This document shows, in pieces, positions 34,408 through 42,105 of a stretch of 64,000 bases of DNA (within the stretch, counting starts at the first letter, position 1; the number at the start of each line of letters is the position of its first letter). The DNA lies in the NCBI RefSeq assembly GCF_017565645.3, contig NZ_CP086136.1, positions 6,059,501-6,123,500 of the forward strand. Direction: 5' to 3'. Below the pieces are notes generated by a model. That model saw only the letters and a program-made list of their open reading frames with translations, was not told the DNA's origin and searched no databases. The translations under genes and the position numbers were made by a program. Origin of the DNA: Bradyrhizobium barranii subsp. barranii (GTDB lineage Bacteria > Pseudomonadota > Alphaproteobacteria > Rhizobiales > Xanthobacteraceae).

Positions 34408-34491
34408 GGGGCATTCCTGACGCCGGCTTTCTCTCCGGCCATTCGACAGCATCGATCGCCAGCGGACGGACCGCGGCAATCACGAGGGTCG

Positions 34492-34878
34492 TCAGGAAAA
34501 TTGAGGTGGTGCGCGCGCCTGGGCGCTTGTGCCCTTATGGATCGCGACGGCGGATACATCCGCCGCATGCCACACCACGCGCGCGGCGTGGCGGAAGGGA
34601 ATGGCGAGTGCAACGTGCGGCGGCGAATCGAGCGATGCGCCTGCCTGCGCCAGGCAGCACAGCGCGCACGCGGCGCCATGTGCGGTCGGCGCGCCGGTCT
34701 GGTCGTTCAGACCGCCCTGCTCGCTGGCGCTGTGGCAGATGACGCCGGCAGACAACGGATCGGCCACGGCCTGGCCGGCCGCCAGACAGGCGGCAATCGG
34801 CGCCAGCACCTGCATCGCCAAAGCGAGCAGGACCAGGGGTAGGAATTTTTGCAGCCGTGCGCGCATCCGCTGAGCCAT
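34492..34878 (-). CDS. DUF2946 family protein, first gene of the copper operon (PcuA-like)
   Basis: A 128-residue protein with an N-terminal hydrophobic segment (RLQKFLPLVLLALAMQVLAPIAACLAA) and cysteine pairs in ICHSASEQGG and HGAACALCCLAQAG. This is the DUF2946 pattern seen next to TonB copper or heme receptors. In the known pcuABCDE operon the first gene, pcuA, encodes a periplasmic protein. Position suggests equivalence, but I cannot confirm orthology, so no symbol is given. It lies 84 bp upstream of the receptor gene and is probably the promoter-proximal gene. Confidence 0.78.
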   Translation of the reverse strand: MAQRMRARLQKFLPLVLLALAMQVLAPIAACLAAGQAVADPLSAGVICHSASEQGGLNDQTGAPTAHGAACALCCLAQAGASLDSPPHVALAIPFRHAARVVWHAADVSAVAIHKGTSAQARAPPQFS

Positions 34879-35296
34879 TCGTTTGCCTACGAACTAAACA
34901 CCTCGCCAAGACCTGAGTCGAGGTCAGTTCCGCCGGCTTCTTGGCGCAGCGCAAATTTCTCGAAAACTGTGCTCCTGCCGCCCCACGGGATGGGACGTCC
35001 GGCATTTGAGGCAGTCCGGCAACCCGCCTCGTCCACAGATTTCTTATATTTGTCATATGCTTACGGGGCAAACAGCCCGATCATTTCGTCAGCTGCTCTA
35101 ATTTTGAACAATCGTTGCCGAAAATGATGACAAGTGAGAAAAGTTGATCTAGCATCCCTCTTGCTCAGGCTGGCCGCGAGGTCGAAGTCTGGTGGTCCAA
35201 GTCTCGGGAGGAGCCCCTGGCGCGCAAAACGCAGCGTCGCCCCGTCAATCAAGAGCAAATCTTAGAATCGGGGATAATAGGGTCGACACAATTTTC
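34879..35296. other. Non-coding interval with the copper-operon promoter and a plus-strand leader
   Basis: About 420 bp without a supported gene. The copper operon must start here on the minus strand. A short inverted repeat GACCT-N6-AGGTC (34910-34925) is present near that end. The right part, from roughly 35150, precedes a strong plus-strand terminator with no plus-strand gene upstream, so it probably encodes a leader RNA or small RNA. Confidence 0.5.
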
Positions 35297-35325
35297 GAGC
35301 GGGGCTAGGGCCCCGCTCTTTTTTT
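35297..35325 (+). terminator. Strong intrinsic terminator just before the globin gene
   Basis: GAGCGGGGC-TAGG-GCCCCGCTC is a 9-bp perfect stem followed by seven T. It stops transcription 25 bp before the globin start, though no plus-strand gene lies upstream. It fits either an attenuator or the end of a small RNA. GCCCCG at 35239-35244 could pair with the first arm and open the terminator. Confidence 0.85.
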
Positions 35326-35349
35326 GCCCGCAAGGCTTCTTTTGCCCGC

Positions 35350-35769
35350 ATGGCTTCGATGCCGATGAGCGCTCCCTCTAATCCAATCGAAAACAGCTTC
35401 GAACTCGCAGCCTCGCGTTGCGCGGATCTCACGCCACTCGTCTACCAACGGCTGTTCGAACAGCATCCCGAAACGCAGACCATGTTCCGCTCGCAGGGCA
35501 GCGAGCTGGTGATGGGATCGATGCTTGCGCTGACGATCGAGGCGATCCTCGACTTCGCCGGTGAGCGTCGGGGCCATTTCAGGCTGATCGCCTGCGAGGT
35601 CGCCTCGCACGATGGCTACGGCACCCCGCGCGAGCTGTTCATCGCGTTCTTCGCCGTCATGAGGGATGCGCTGCACGACCTCCTCGGCGACGAATGGTCG
35701 CCGGAAATCGCACAGGCCTGGGACCAGCTGCTCGTCGAGATCGACGCCTTCGCCACTATTCCGGCCTGA
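35350..35769 (+). CDS. Globin-family protein
   Basis: A 139-residue single-domain globin-like protein. Features are ENSFELAASRCADLTPLVYQRLFEQHPETQTMFR (A-C helices with the phenylalanine-type CD corner), HFRLIACEVASHDGYG and LFIAFFAVMRDALHDLLGDEWSP, the usual G-helix. The proximal histidine is plausibly His in ASHDGYG. No clear ribosome site precedes the ATG at 35350, which lies in the second copy of an 18-bp tandem duplication. ATG 35362 is an alternative. A strong terminator just upstream suggests leader control. Oxygen or NO binding is a family expectation only. Confidence 0.75.
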   Translation: MASMPMSAPSNPIENSFELAASRCADLTPLVYQRLFEQHPETQTMFRSQGSELVMGSMLALTIEAILDFAGERRGHFRLIACEVASHDGYGTPRELFIAFFAVMRDALHDLLGDEWSPEIAQAWDQLLVEIDAFATIPA

Positions 35770-35908
35770 CGCTTTGCGCTGCACCAACACGAGCTGCGGC
35801 GATCTCGCGATCGATTGCAGATTGAGTGGCAGGAACTCTTGTGAGAGACTTTCGAACATCGGTCGCGCAATCAATGACGCGCCGACGAAAATTTTATGGG
35901 AGCGAGCG

Positions 35909-36931
35909 ATGTCCGGGACGAAAGATTTCTCGACGACGAGGCGCGATCTTCTTCAGGCGGCGGCGACCGCCGGCGCCGCGACTGCCCTTCTCGGCAGCAT
36001 GGGCATAAACCCCGCCCTTGCAGCCGAGGTCGGACGATCCGAGAAGCCGCTGAAGGCGGCCTTCTCCAATGCGGGCCTCCAGGCCACCTGGTGCGCCCAG
36101 GGCAAGCAGGCGGCGGAATTCTGGGGCAAGCTGTTCAATGTCGAGGTGACCTGGTTCGATGGCCAGCTCGATGCGGTGAAGCAGCGCGCGGCGATCGACA
36201 ACATGGCCTCGCAAAAGTGGGACTTCGTCGCGATCCAGGCCTTCGGTATCGGCACCCTCACCCAGCCCGTGCAGAAGATGATCGATGCCGGCACGCCGGT
36301 GATCGACATGGACACGCTGATTGCCCCGCTCGACCAGATCAACGTCCACTCTTTCCTTGCCCCCGACAACGAGTTCATGGGCGCCTCGGTGACGCAGGCG
36401 CTGTGCAACGCCATGGGCGGCAAAGGCAAGATCATCATGACGCAAGGCGCGCTCGGCCATACGGGGGCGCAAGGCCGGGCGAAGGGCTTCAACACCGTCG
36501 TCAAGCAGTTCCCGAACATCGAGGTGCTCGACACCCAGCCTGCCGACTGGGACGTGTCGAAAACCGCGCGCCTCTGGGAAACCTATCTGACCAAATATCC
36601 GCAGATCGACGCGGCGTTCTTCCACAATGACGACATGGCGCTCGCCGCCGCCAACATCATGAAGGCGCGCAATCGCACCAACATCCTGATCGGCGGCGTC
36701 GACGCGATGCCACCGGCGATCCAGGCGGTGAGCGAGGGCCGTATGTTCGCGACCGTGCGCAATCCGTCCTGCCGCATCCATGGCGGCGCGATCATCGCGG
36801 GCGTTTCCGCCGTGGTCGGCGGCGAGAAGAGCGGACAGGGCATTCCCAAGAACGTCGTCACCGACGGCCCGGTCGTGACCAAGGCCAACGCCGCTGGGAT
36901 GCAGTGGATGCAGGATCACTTCCTGATCTGA
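35909..36931 (+). CDS. Sugar ABC transporter substrate-binding protein (RbsB-like)
   Basis: A 340-residue periplasmic binding protein of the ribose/galactose type (peripla_BP_4). A twin-arginine signal (STTRRDLLQAAATAGAATALL) precedes LKAAFSNAGLQATWCAQGKQAAEFWGK. The hinge segments GTPVIDMDTL and FFHNDDMALAAANIMKA are typical. The start at 35909 has GGGAG 6 nt upstream. The ATPase gene begins 6 bp after its stop and the permease follows, so this is a complete importer. The substrate is not defined; a sugar or sugar alcohol is likely. Confidence 0.9.
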   Translation: MSGTKDFSTTRRDLLQAAATAGAATALLGSMGINPALAAEVGRSEKPLKAAFSNAGLQATWCAQGKQAAEFWGKLFNVEVTWFDGQLDAVKQRAAIDNMASQKWDFVAIQAFGIGTLTQPVQKMIDAGTPVIDMDTLIAPLDQINVHSFLAPDNEFMGASVTQALCNAMGGKGKIIMTQGALGHTGAQGRAKGFNTVVKQFPNIEVLDTQPADWDVSKTARLWETYLTKYPQIDAAFFHNDDMALAAANIMKARNRTNILIGGVDAMPPAIQAVSEGRMFATVRNPSCRIHGGAIIAGVSAVVGGEKSGQGIPKNVVTDGPVVTKANAAGMQWMQDHFLI

Positions 36932-36937
36932 GCCTCC

Positions 36938-38440
36938 ATGCCTGAGGTTCGTTCGCCCATCCTGGAACTGCAAGGCATCACGAAGAGCTTCGGCGGCGTC
37001 GAGGCGCTTCGTGGTGTCGACTTCGCGCTTTCACCCGGTGAGATCCACGGTCTCGTCGGCGAGAACGGCGCCGGCAAAAGCACGCTGATGAAGATCATCG
37101 CCGGCGTGCACAGCGAATTCTCCGGCCGCTTCCTGATCGACGGGAAGGAGACGCATTTCCGCTCGGCCCGCGATGCACACGCGGCCGGTATCGCCATGGT
37201 GCATCAGGAGCTCAGCGTCGCACCCGATCTCACGGTCGCCGAGAACGTATTCCTGGGCAACCAGCCGACCAACCGGTTCGGCCTCGTGCAGTGGCGGCGC
37301 ATGGCGCGCGAGGCCGGCGAGCAGCTCGCCCGTTTCGGCATCGACGTCGATCCGATGTCCAGGCTCGGCGACCTCCCGATCGGGCTGCAGCAACTGATCG
37401 AGATCGCCCGCGTGTTGTTCTCCGGCGCGCGCATCGTCATCCTGGACGAGCCGACCTCCGCCCTCTCCCCGCCCGAAGTCGAGCGCCTGTTCGCGACGCT
37501 GCGGCGGCTGCGCGAGGAAGGCACTGCAATCGTCTTCATCTCGCATTTCATCGAGGACATCCTGCTTGTGTCTGACACGGTGACCGTGTTCCGCAACGGG
37601 CGGAAGGTCGCCGAGACGGCCGCGACTGCGACCAGCAAGGGCGCGCTGATCGAGGCCATGATCGGCCGCGGCGGCGAAGCGCTCGAGCACAGCTACACCG
37701 ATGACCTCGTGCTGCCACGGCCGAGCGACAGCTCCGTGGTCCTGAAGGTCGACCAATTGTCGCTGGCCCGCAGCCTGAAGGACATCTCCTTCGAAGCGCG
37801 CGCCGGCGAGGTGCTCGGCATCTACGGGTTCATGGGCTGCGGCCAGCAGGAGCTGTCGCGCATCCTGTTCGGCAAGCTGAAGCCGGACGGCGGCACGCTC
37901 GCCGTCGAGGGCAAGCCAAAAACCTTCGCCAGCACGGCGGCGGCGCGGCGCGCCGGCGTGGCGCTGGTGCCGGAGAGCCGGCGCGCCATGCTGTTTCACC
38001 AGGAGCCGGTCTACAAGAACATCTCGATCAGCATCCTGGACCGCATCTCGTCGCTGCTGCTCAAGCCGGCACAGGAGCGCGACATCGCCAAGCGCCAGGT
38101 CGAGCAGCTGCAGATCAGGCCGCCTGTGGTCGGTCTCGACCTCGGCATGCTCTCCGGCGGCAACCAGCAGAAGGTCGCGCTGGCAAAATGGCTGACCTAT
38201 CCGCCGAAGCTGCTGGTGCTGTGCGAGCCGACCCGGGGCATGGATGTCGGCGCCAAGAACGACGTCATCAACATCGTCCGCGATCTCCGCGCCAAGGGGC
38301 TCGCGGTCATCGTGCTGTCGACCGAGCCGGAAACGGTGCTGTCGCTGGCCGACCGCATCCTCGTGCTCAAGCGCGGGGCATTGGTGCGGGAATTCAGGAA
38401 CGAGCCGGTCAGCAAGGACCGCCTGCTGGAAGCGGCGTGA
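36938..38440 (+). CDS. Sugar ABC transporter ATPase with two ABC domains (RbsA-like)
   Basis: A 500-residue tandem ABC ATPase. The first domain has Walker A GENGAGKST, the usual IGLQQLIEIARVL signature-equivalent and Walker B IVILDEPTSAL. The second lacks a canonical Walker A (GIYGFMGCGQQE) but keeps LSGGNQQKVALAKWL and LLVLCEPTRGMDVG. This asymmetry is normal for RbsA/MglA/XylG. It energises import through the permease encoded 12 bp downstream. The ribosome site is weak, and translation is probably coupled to the binding-protein gene. Confidence 0.92.
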   Translation: MPEVRSPILELQGITKSFGGVEALRGVDFALSPGEIHGLVGENGAGKSTLMKIIAGVHSEFSGRFLIDGKETHFRSARDAHAAGIAMVHQELSVAPDLTVAENVFLGNQPTNRFGLVQWRRMAREAGEQLARFGIDVDPMSRLGDLPIGLQQLIEIARVLFSGARIVILDEPTSALSPPEVERLFATLRRLREEGTAIVFISHFIEDILLVSDTVTVFRNGRKVAETAATATSKGALIEAMIGRGGEALEHSYTDDLVLPRPSDSSVVLKVDQLSLARSLKDISFEARAGEVLGIYGFMGCGQQELSRILFGKLKPDGGTLAVEGKPKTFASTAAARRAGVALVPESRRAMLFHQEPVYKNISISILDRISSLLLKPAQERDIAKRQVEQLQIRPPVVGLDLGMLSGGNQQKVALAKWLTYPPKLLVLCEPTRGMDVGAKNDVINIVRDLRAKGLAVIVLSTEPETVLSLADRILVLKRGALVREFRNEPVSKDRLLEAA

Positions 38441-38452
38441 CGGAGAAGCACC

Positions 38453-39481
38453 ATGGCGAGCAGTGAGACGGCTTTGGCGGCGGGTCGGCGGCCGCGCGGC
38501 GTTGCGCCCTTCCTGCGCTCGCAGATGCGCAACATCGCGCCGTTCCTCACCCTGATCTTCCTCTCCGCCTTCTTCGCCTTTGCCAGCCCCTCCTTCGCGA
38601 CGCTGGACAATCTCGGCAACATCCTGACGCAGGTGTCGGTGACAGGCATCATCGCGGTCGGCCTCACCTTCGTGATCCTCTGCGCGGAGATCGACCTCTC
38701 GGTCGCCAGCATCGCCAACGTCACCGGCATCGCCGTCGCCTACTTCACGCTGCAGGAATCCTACGTCAACATCGCCAACATCCCCCTGCCCGGCGCGGTC
38801 GCGATCATCCTGTCGATCCTGCTCTGCGCGCTGCTCGGCCTCGTCAATGCGCTCGGCCTGACCGTGATCGGTATCCCCTCCTTCATCATGACGCTGGCGA
38901 TGATGCAGATCGCGGCCGGCGTCTCGGCGCTGCTGGTACGCGGCCAGATCGCCTACAAAGTGCCCGGCCTGATCACCACGCTCGGCTCGGGCTCGATCGG
39001 CGGCATCCCCTGGATCGTCATCGTCGCGGCCATCATGCTGCTCGGCGGCCATCTGGTACTGACCTACACGCGCTTCGGCCGCTACGTCTACATGGTCGGC
39101 GGCAATCGCGAGGCGGCCGAATATTCCGGCCTCAACGTCAAGCTCATCCTCGGCGCCGTGATGGTGATCTCCGCGGTGTGCTCGGGGATCGGCGGCATGC
39201 TCGGCGTCGCCCATTTCGGCAGCGCGCAGCAGAACGAGTTCGACACCTATCTGCTCGACTCCATCGCCGCCGTCGTCGTCGGCGGCACCAGCCTGTTCGG
39301 CGGCCGCGGCGGCATCGGCAACACCATCGTCGGGCTCTTCGTTCTCGGCGTCCTGAATAACGGCCTCGACCACGTCAACATCGACAGCTTCCTGAAGATC
39401 CTGATCCGCGGCCTGATCCTGCTCGCGGCGCTGGTCATCAACGTCTACGCGCAGCGGCTCAGGGAAAAAGCGGCGGAGTAG
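38453..39481 (+). CDS. Sugar ABC transporter permease (RbsC-like)
   Basis: A 342-residue permease with about eight to ten helices. Family landmarks are GLTFVILCAEIDLSVASIANVTG, where the ESDLS-type motif appears as EIDLS, LGLVNALGLTVIGIPSFIMTLA, and GGTSLFGGRGGIGNTIVGLFVLGVLNNGL. The last gene of the importer. Intergenic repeats follow its stop. Confidence 0.92.
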   Translation: MASSETALAAGRRPRGVAPFLRSQMRNIAPFLTLIFLSAFFAFASPSFATLDNLGNILTQVSVTGIIAVGLTFVILCAEIDLSVASIANVTGIAVAYFTLQESYVNIANIPLPGAVAIILSILLCALLGLVNALGLTVIGIPSFIMTLAMMQIAAGVSALLVRGQIAYKVPGLITTLGSGSIGGIPWIVIVAAIMLLGGHLVLTYTRFGRYVYMVGGNREAAEYSGLNVKLILGAVMVISAVCSGIGGMLGVAHFGSAQQNEFDTYLLDSIAAVVVGGTSLFGGRGGIGNTIVGLFVLGVLNNGLDHVNIDSFLKILIRGLILLAALVINVYAQRLREKAAE

Positions 39482-39552
39482 GCAGCCCTCAAAACAAAAA
39501 CGCGAAAACAACCCCATGCACAGTACAAATCATTGAAGAATTTGGCGCGAGG

Positions 39553-39622
39553 TGGCTTGAGCCCCCGCCGCAACGACGTTTGACACGTCGGGCAAAACAG
39601 GAGCACAACGTCATCATGGCGC
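39553..39622 (+). repeat. Intergenic direct repeat, left copy
   Basis: Seventy bases starting TGGCTTGAGC and ending ATCATGGCGC. About 60 of 70 match the copy at 43748-43817 in the same orientation. The core GACGT-N5-ACGTC is an inverted repeat followed by GGGCAAAAC. It lies between the sugar permease and the quinone-oxidoreductase gene. Confidence 0.85.
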
Positions 39623-39665
39623 CGTGCCTTTAAGGCCGATGGGCTCAGGACCGCGACCCAAACTC

Positions 39666-39695
39666 CGTCATTGCGAGCGCAGCGAAGCAATCCAG
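39666..39695. repeat. REP-like element (CGTCATTGCGAGCGCAGCGA type)
   Basis: The 30-base segment beginning CGTCATTGCGAGCGC and ending AAGCAATCCAG is a repetitive extragenic sequence that I recognise from many bacterial genomes, including Bradyrhizobium. It can fold back on itself (TTGCGAGC against GAAGCAA). Only one copy is seen in this window. Confidence 0.6.
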
Positions 39696-39730
39696 GAATC
39701 TATCCGCGGATACATGTCTGGAGCGCCGTT

Positions 39731-40774
39731 TCAGGCGGCGCGCTGGTTGTGTCGCGACGAGAGATCCGGGCACAGCACGAGCTTGCCCTCGAGGCCACCA
39801 GTCTCGAGGCGACGGTGAGCATCGGCGACCTCGTCGAAGGAGATCCGCTCGGCGATGCGCGGCCGGATGGCACCAGTTGCCAAAAGCCCGAACAGACGCT
39901 CCAAGTCCTCCTTGAACCAAATGGGATGTCGCGCCCGCATGGCATTTACTGAGTAGAACCGGGCCCGCTTGCCGCCGGGCAACAATCTCCACAGGTAAAG
40001 GCGCGCGATCTCCATCACGATAGGGAGCATGCGACGCTGTGCTTGCACGCTCGCCGAGAAACCGATGGCACAGAGCAGGCCGCCTGGCTTGAGCGCCGCG
40101 TATGAGCGGCGATAGCCGTCTTCGCCAACGCCGTCGACGATAACGTCGAACCCGCCCGGCAGGACCCGCGTGAAGTCATCATGCTTGTAGTCGATCGGCG
40201 TTGCCCCTAGCTCTCGGACGAGCGCCATGTGCTCGCCGCGCGCGGTGCCCCACAGCTCGATGCCGGCCAATCTCCCGAGCATGAGCAGCGCCTGGCCGAC
40301 GGCGCCGGCGGCGCCGTGCACGAGCACGCGCTGGCCTCGCTGGACCCGGGCCGCGCGGTGCAGAAGCTGGTACGCGGTCGTCCAGCTCAAGATCAGTGTG
40401 GCCGCCTCCGCCGCGTCTACGCCCTCCGGCACGCGGGCCACGTCGTTCGCCCGAAGCGTGCGATAGTCGGCGTTTGACCCGACCACCGTCATGTCGGCCA
40501 CGCGGTCGCCAATCCGAAAGTCGTGCACGCCTTCACCGAGCTGATCGATTGCCCCGACCACGTCGTAGCCCATTACGAACGGCGGCCGGAGGCCCATCGT
40601 TTGCGGGTATAGATGGCGCCTGATCAAGACCTCGGTGTAGTTGAGGCTCGACGCAAGTACACGGACCCGCAGCTCGCCCCGGCTGGCGGTCGGCAAGGGA
40701 GCGTCGACCACCTCCAGCCTCTCGGGATCACCGAAGAGGCTGACTTGAACAACTCGATTGCGCGGCTCCATCAT
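39731..40774 (-). CDS. Zinc-free quinone oxidoreductase-like MDR protein
   Basis: A 347-residue medium-chain reductase. The GroES-like part has VVQVSLFGDPERLEVVDAPLPTASRGELRVRVLASSLNYTEVLIRR, where SLNYTEVLIR is typical of quinone oxidoreductases. The nucleotide fold has RVLVHGAAGAVGQALLMLGRLAG. No zinc ligands are seen. The start at 40774 is set by GGGAG 7 nt upstream. An FNR/FixK-like site (40889-40902) is centred 121 bp before the start. It is separated from the next minus-strand gene upstream by 212 bp. Confidence 0.85.
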   Translation of the reverse strand: MMEPRNRVVQVSLFGDPERLEVVDAPLPTASRGELRVRVLASSLNYTEVLIRRHLYPQTMGLRPPFVMGYDVVGAIDQLGEGVHDFRIGDRVADMTVVGSNADYRTLRANDVARVPEGVDAAEAATLILSWTTAYQLLHRAARVQRGQRVLVHGAAGAVGQALLMLGRLAGIELWGTARGEHMALVRELGATPIDYKHDDFTRVLPGGFDVIVDGVGEDGYRRSYAALKPGGLLCAIGFSASVQAQRRMLPIVMEIARLYLWRLLPGGKRARFYSVNAMRARHPIWFKEDLERLFGLLATGAIRPRIAERISFDEVADAHRRLETGGLEGKLVLCPDLSSRHNQRAA

Positions 40775-40888
40775 CGGCGATCTCCCTGCAATGTCGTGAT
40801 CCAGCGCAAGGACGGGCACACTGCCGCAAACTACTTTGCATCGCCACGTCGGCAAGCATTGAGGATATGGCCGGCCTGAAGTTCTACC

Positions 40889-40902
40889 TTGATCTGGCTC
40901 AA
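40889..40902. promoter_or_regulatory. FixK/FNR-like box upstream of the quinone oxidoreductase
   Basis: TTGATCTGGCTCAA matches TTGA-N6-TCAA, the FixK2/FNR core, with an imperfect centre. It lies 121 bp from the oxidoreductase start, as in the 45.1 kb case. Confidence 0.5.
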
Positions 40903-40986
40903 GGCACGCGATGCGCAATTTGATCGCCACCGAGGCATAGCGGACTTTCGCGAGCCGTGAGCGCGGCCGATTTATGGGTTCATGGC

Positions 40987-41676
40987 CTAATCCGGCGGTA
41001 GCCGCGAGAAGCGGAAATTGCAGTGGCTCGCGCCGCCCGCCAATGTTTGTGTGCGCTCCAGGCGGATGCCGCGCGCTGCGTAGGCGACGAAATCGAGGCC
41101 GCAGATGTTCGGCAGGATGTCTTTGTCCCCGTGGCGCGCTGCGAGCTTGCAGAAGCCGCAGGCCTTGTAGTTGATGCCGAATTCGAAGCTGTCTTGCGGA
41201 CCCGGCTCGACGAAATCGTAAACGAAGTCTTCAGGAAACTCTTCCTGATGCGCTTTTGTAACGCTCCTTGCCGCCTGCTCGCGCAGCAAGGCCTGGTTCT
41301 CCGGCGACATGAATTGCCGCCCCGAGGCGAGACGCTCCGCCTCGGGCGCAGTCAGCAATTGCGCCTTGTAGGTGTCTCGCTCGATCTCGCCAATCACAGG
41401 CACCGGCACGCCGTGTCGTCGCAGCACCCGGCTGATGGCCATAAAACCCATGAGACGCATGAAGAAATCGCTCATGCGGCTTGCCGCGCCGCCGACATAG
41501 GGCATTTGGGTGAGGACAATCTCGAATTCGTCCATCACCTCCCGCCTGATCCCGTCGATGTCGGTGAGATGCGTGCGCTCGCGCAGCATCGCTTCGGCAA
41601 GGTCGAGTCGATCGCGCATGGCGACCTCCATTGCGCTCCGATGCGTCTGGTAGAAGGGATGGATGTTCTCAGCCAT
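40987..41676 (-). CDS. L-2-amino-thiazoline-4-carboxylate hydrolase-like protein
   Basis: A 229-residue protein resembling the ATC hydrolase family. Features are NIHPFYQTHRSAMEVAMRDRL, FEFGINYKACGFCKLAARHGDKDILPNICGLDF and the C-terminal GGASHCNFRFSR. The Cys/His residues near the end (CGFCK, SHCNF) are the conserved part in this family, which opens 2-aminothiazoline-4-carboxylate on the way to L-cysteine. Members of the wider family may act on other substrates. A RidA gene lies 41 bp upstream on the same strand, followed by a glyoxalase-like gene, so the three form an operon. Confidence 0.78.
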   Translation of the reverse strand: MAENIHPFYQTHRSAMEVAMRDRLDLAEAMLRERTHLTDIDGIRREVMDEFEIVLTQMPYVGGAASRMSDFFMRLMGFMAISRVLRRHGVPVPVIGEIERDTYKAQLLTAPEAERLASGRQFMSPENQALLREQAARSVTKAHQEEFPEDFVYDFVEPGPQDSFEFGINYKACGFCKLAARHGDKDILPNICGLDFVAYAARGIRLERTQTLAGGASHCNFRFSRLPPD

Positions 41677-41717
41677 GGGACACCTGAGGGCTCATTGCAG
41701 GGTTGGCGAAGCTGGCT

Positions 41718-42104
41718 TCATTCCGCGGCAATCGCCTCGATCTCGAGTAGCCATTTGCTGTCAACGGTCTCGACGACCACGACCGTCAGCGCGGGCCGAT
41801 GTTCGCCGAGCACCTTGCTGCGAATGGTGCGGTTGGTCACGACTTGAGTCCGGTCAGTCAGGAACGTGGTGACCTTGACCAGATGCTCGACGCCAAGCCC
41901 CGCGGCGGCGAGCACCTCGATCACGTTGCGCCAGGCCTGCTCGCATTGCGCCTCGAAACCTTCGGGCACGGTGCCGTCGGTTTTCTCGGGCACCTGGCCG
42001 CTGACGAACAACAGTCGGCGATGCTGCGTCAATTCAAGTCCCATGCTGTAACCGCCGGCGGGAGGATGGACCGTTGCGGGATTGTGGTTGACGATGTGAG
42101 CCAT
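41718..42104 (-). CDS. RidA-family protein
   Basis: A 128-residue RidA/YjgF/UK114-type protein. It shows ATVHPPAGGYSMGLEL, LLFVSGQVPEKTDGTVPEGFEAQCEQAWRNVIEVLAAAG, VKVTTFLTDRTQ and RPALTVVVVETVDSKWLLEIEAIA. The Arg that salt-bridges imine substrates in archetypal RidA would be the R before PALTVV (GEHRPALT), and it is present. AGGAGG precedes the ATG. The gene overlaps neither neighbour but starts 1 bp after the glyoxalase-like stop. Likely deaminates an imine intermediate in the same pathway as the ATC-hydrolase-like enzyme (inference). Confidence 0.85.
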   Translation of the reverse strand: MAHIVNHNPATVHPPAGGYSMGLELTQHRRLLFVSGQVPEKTDGTVPEGFEAQCEQAWRNVIEVLAAAGLGVEHLVKVTTFLTDRTQVVTNRTIRSKVLGEHRPALTVVVVETVDSKWLLEIEAIAAE

Positions 42105-42105
42105 G

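Noticed and set aside
37031..39517. An 828-residue frame on the minus strand opposite the sugar ABC genes
   Set aside because: Low-complexity Asp/Arg/Ala composition, no start signal, and it is fully covered by the ATPase and permease genes.
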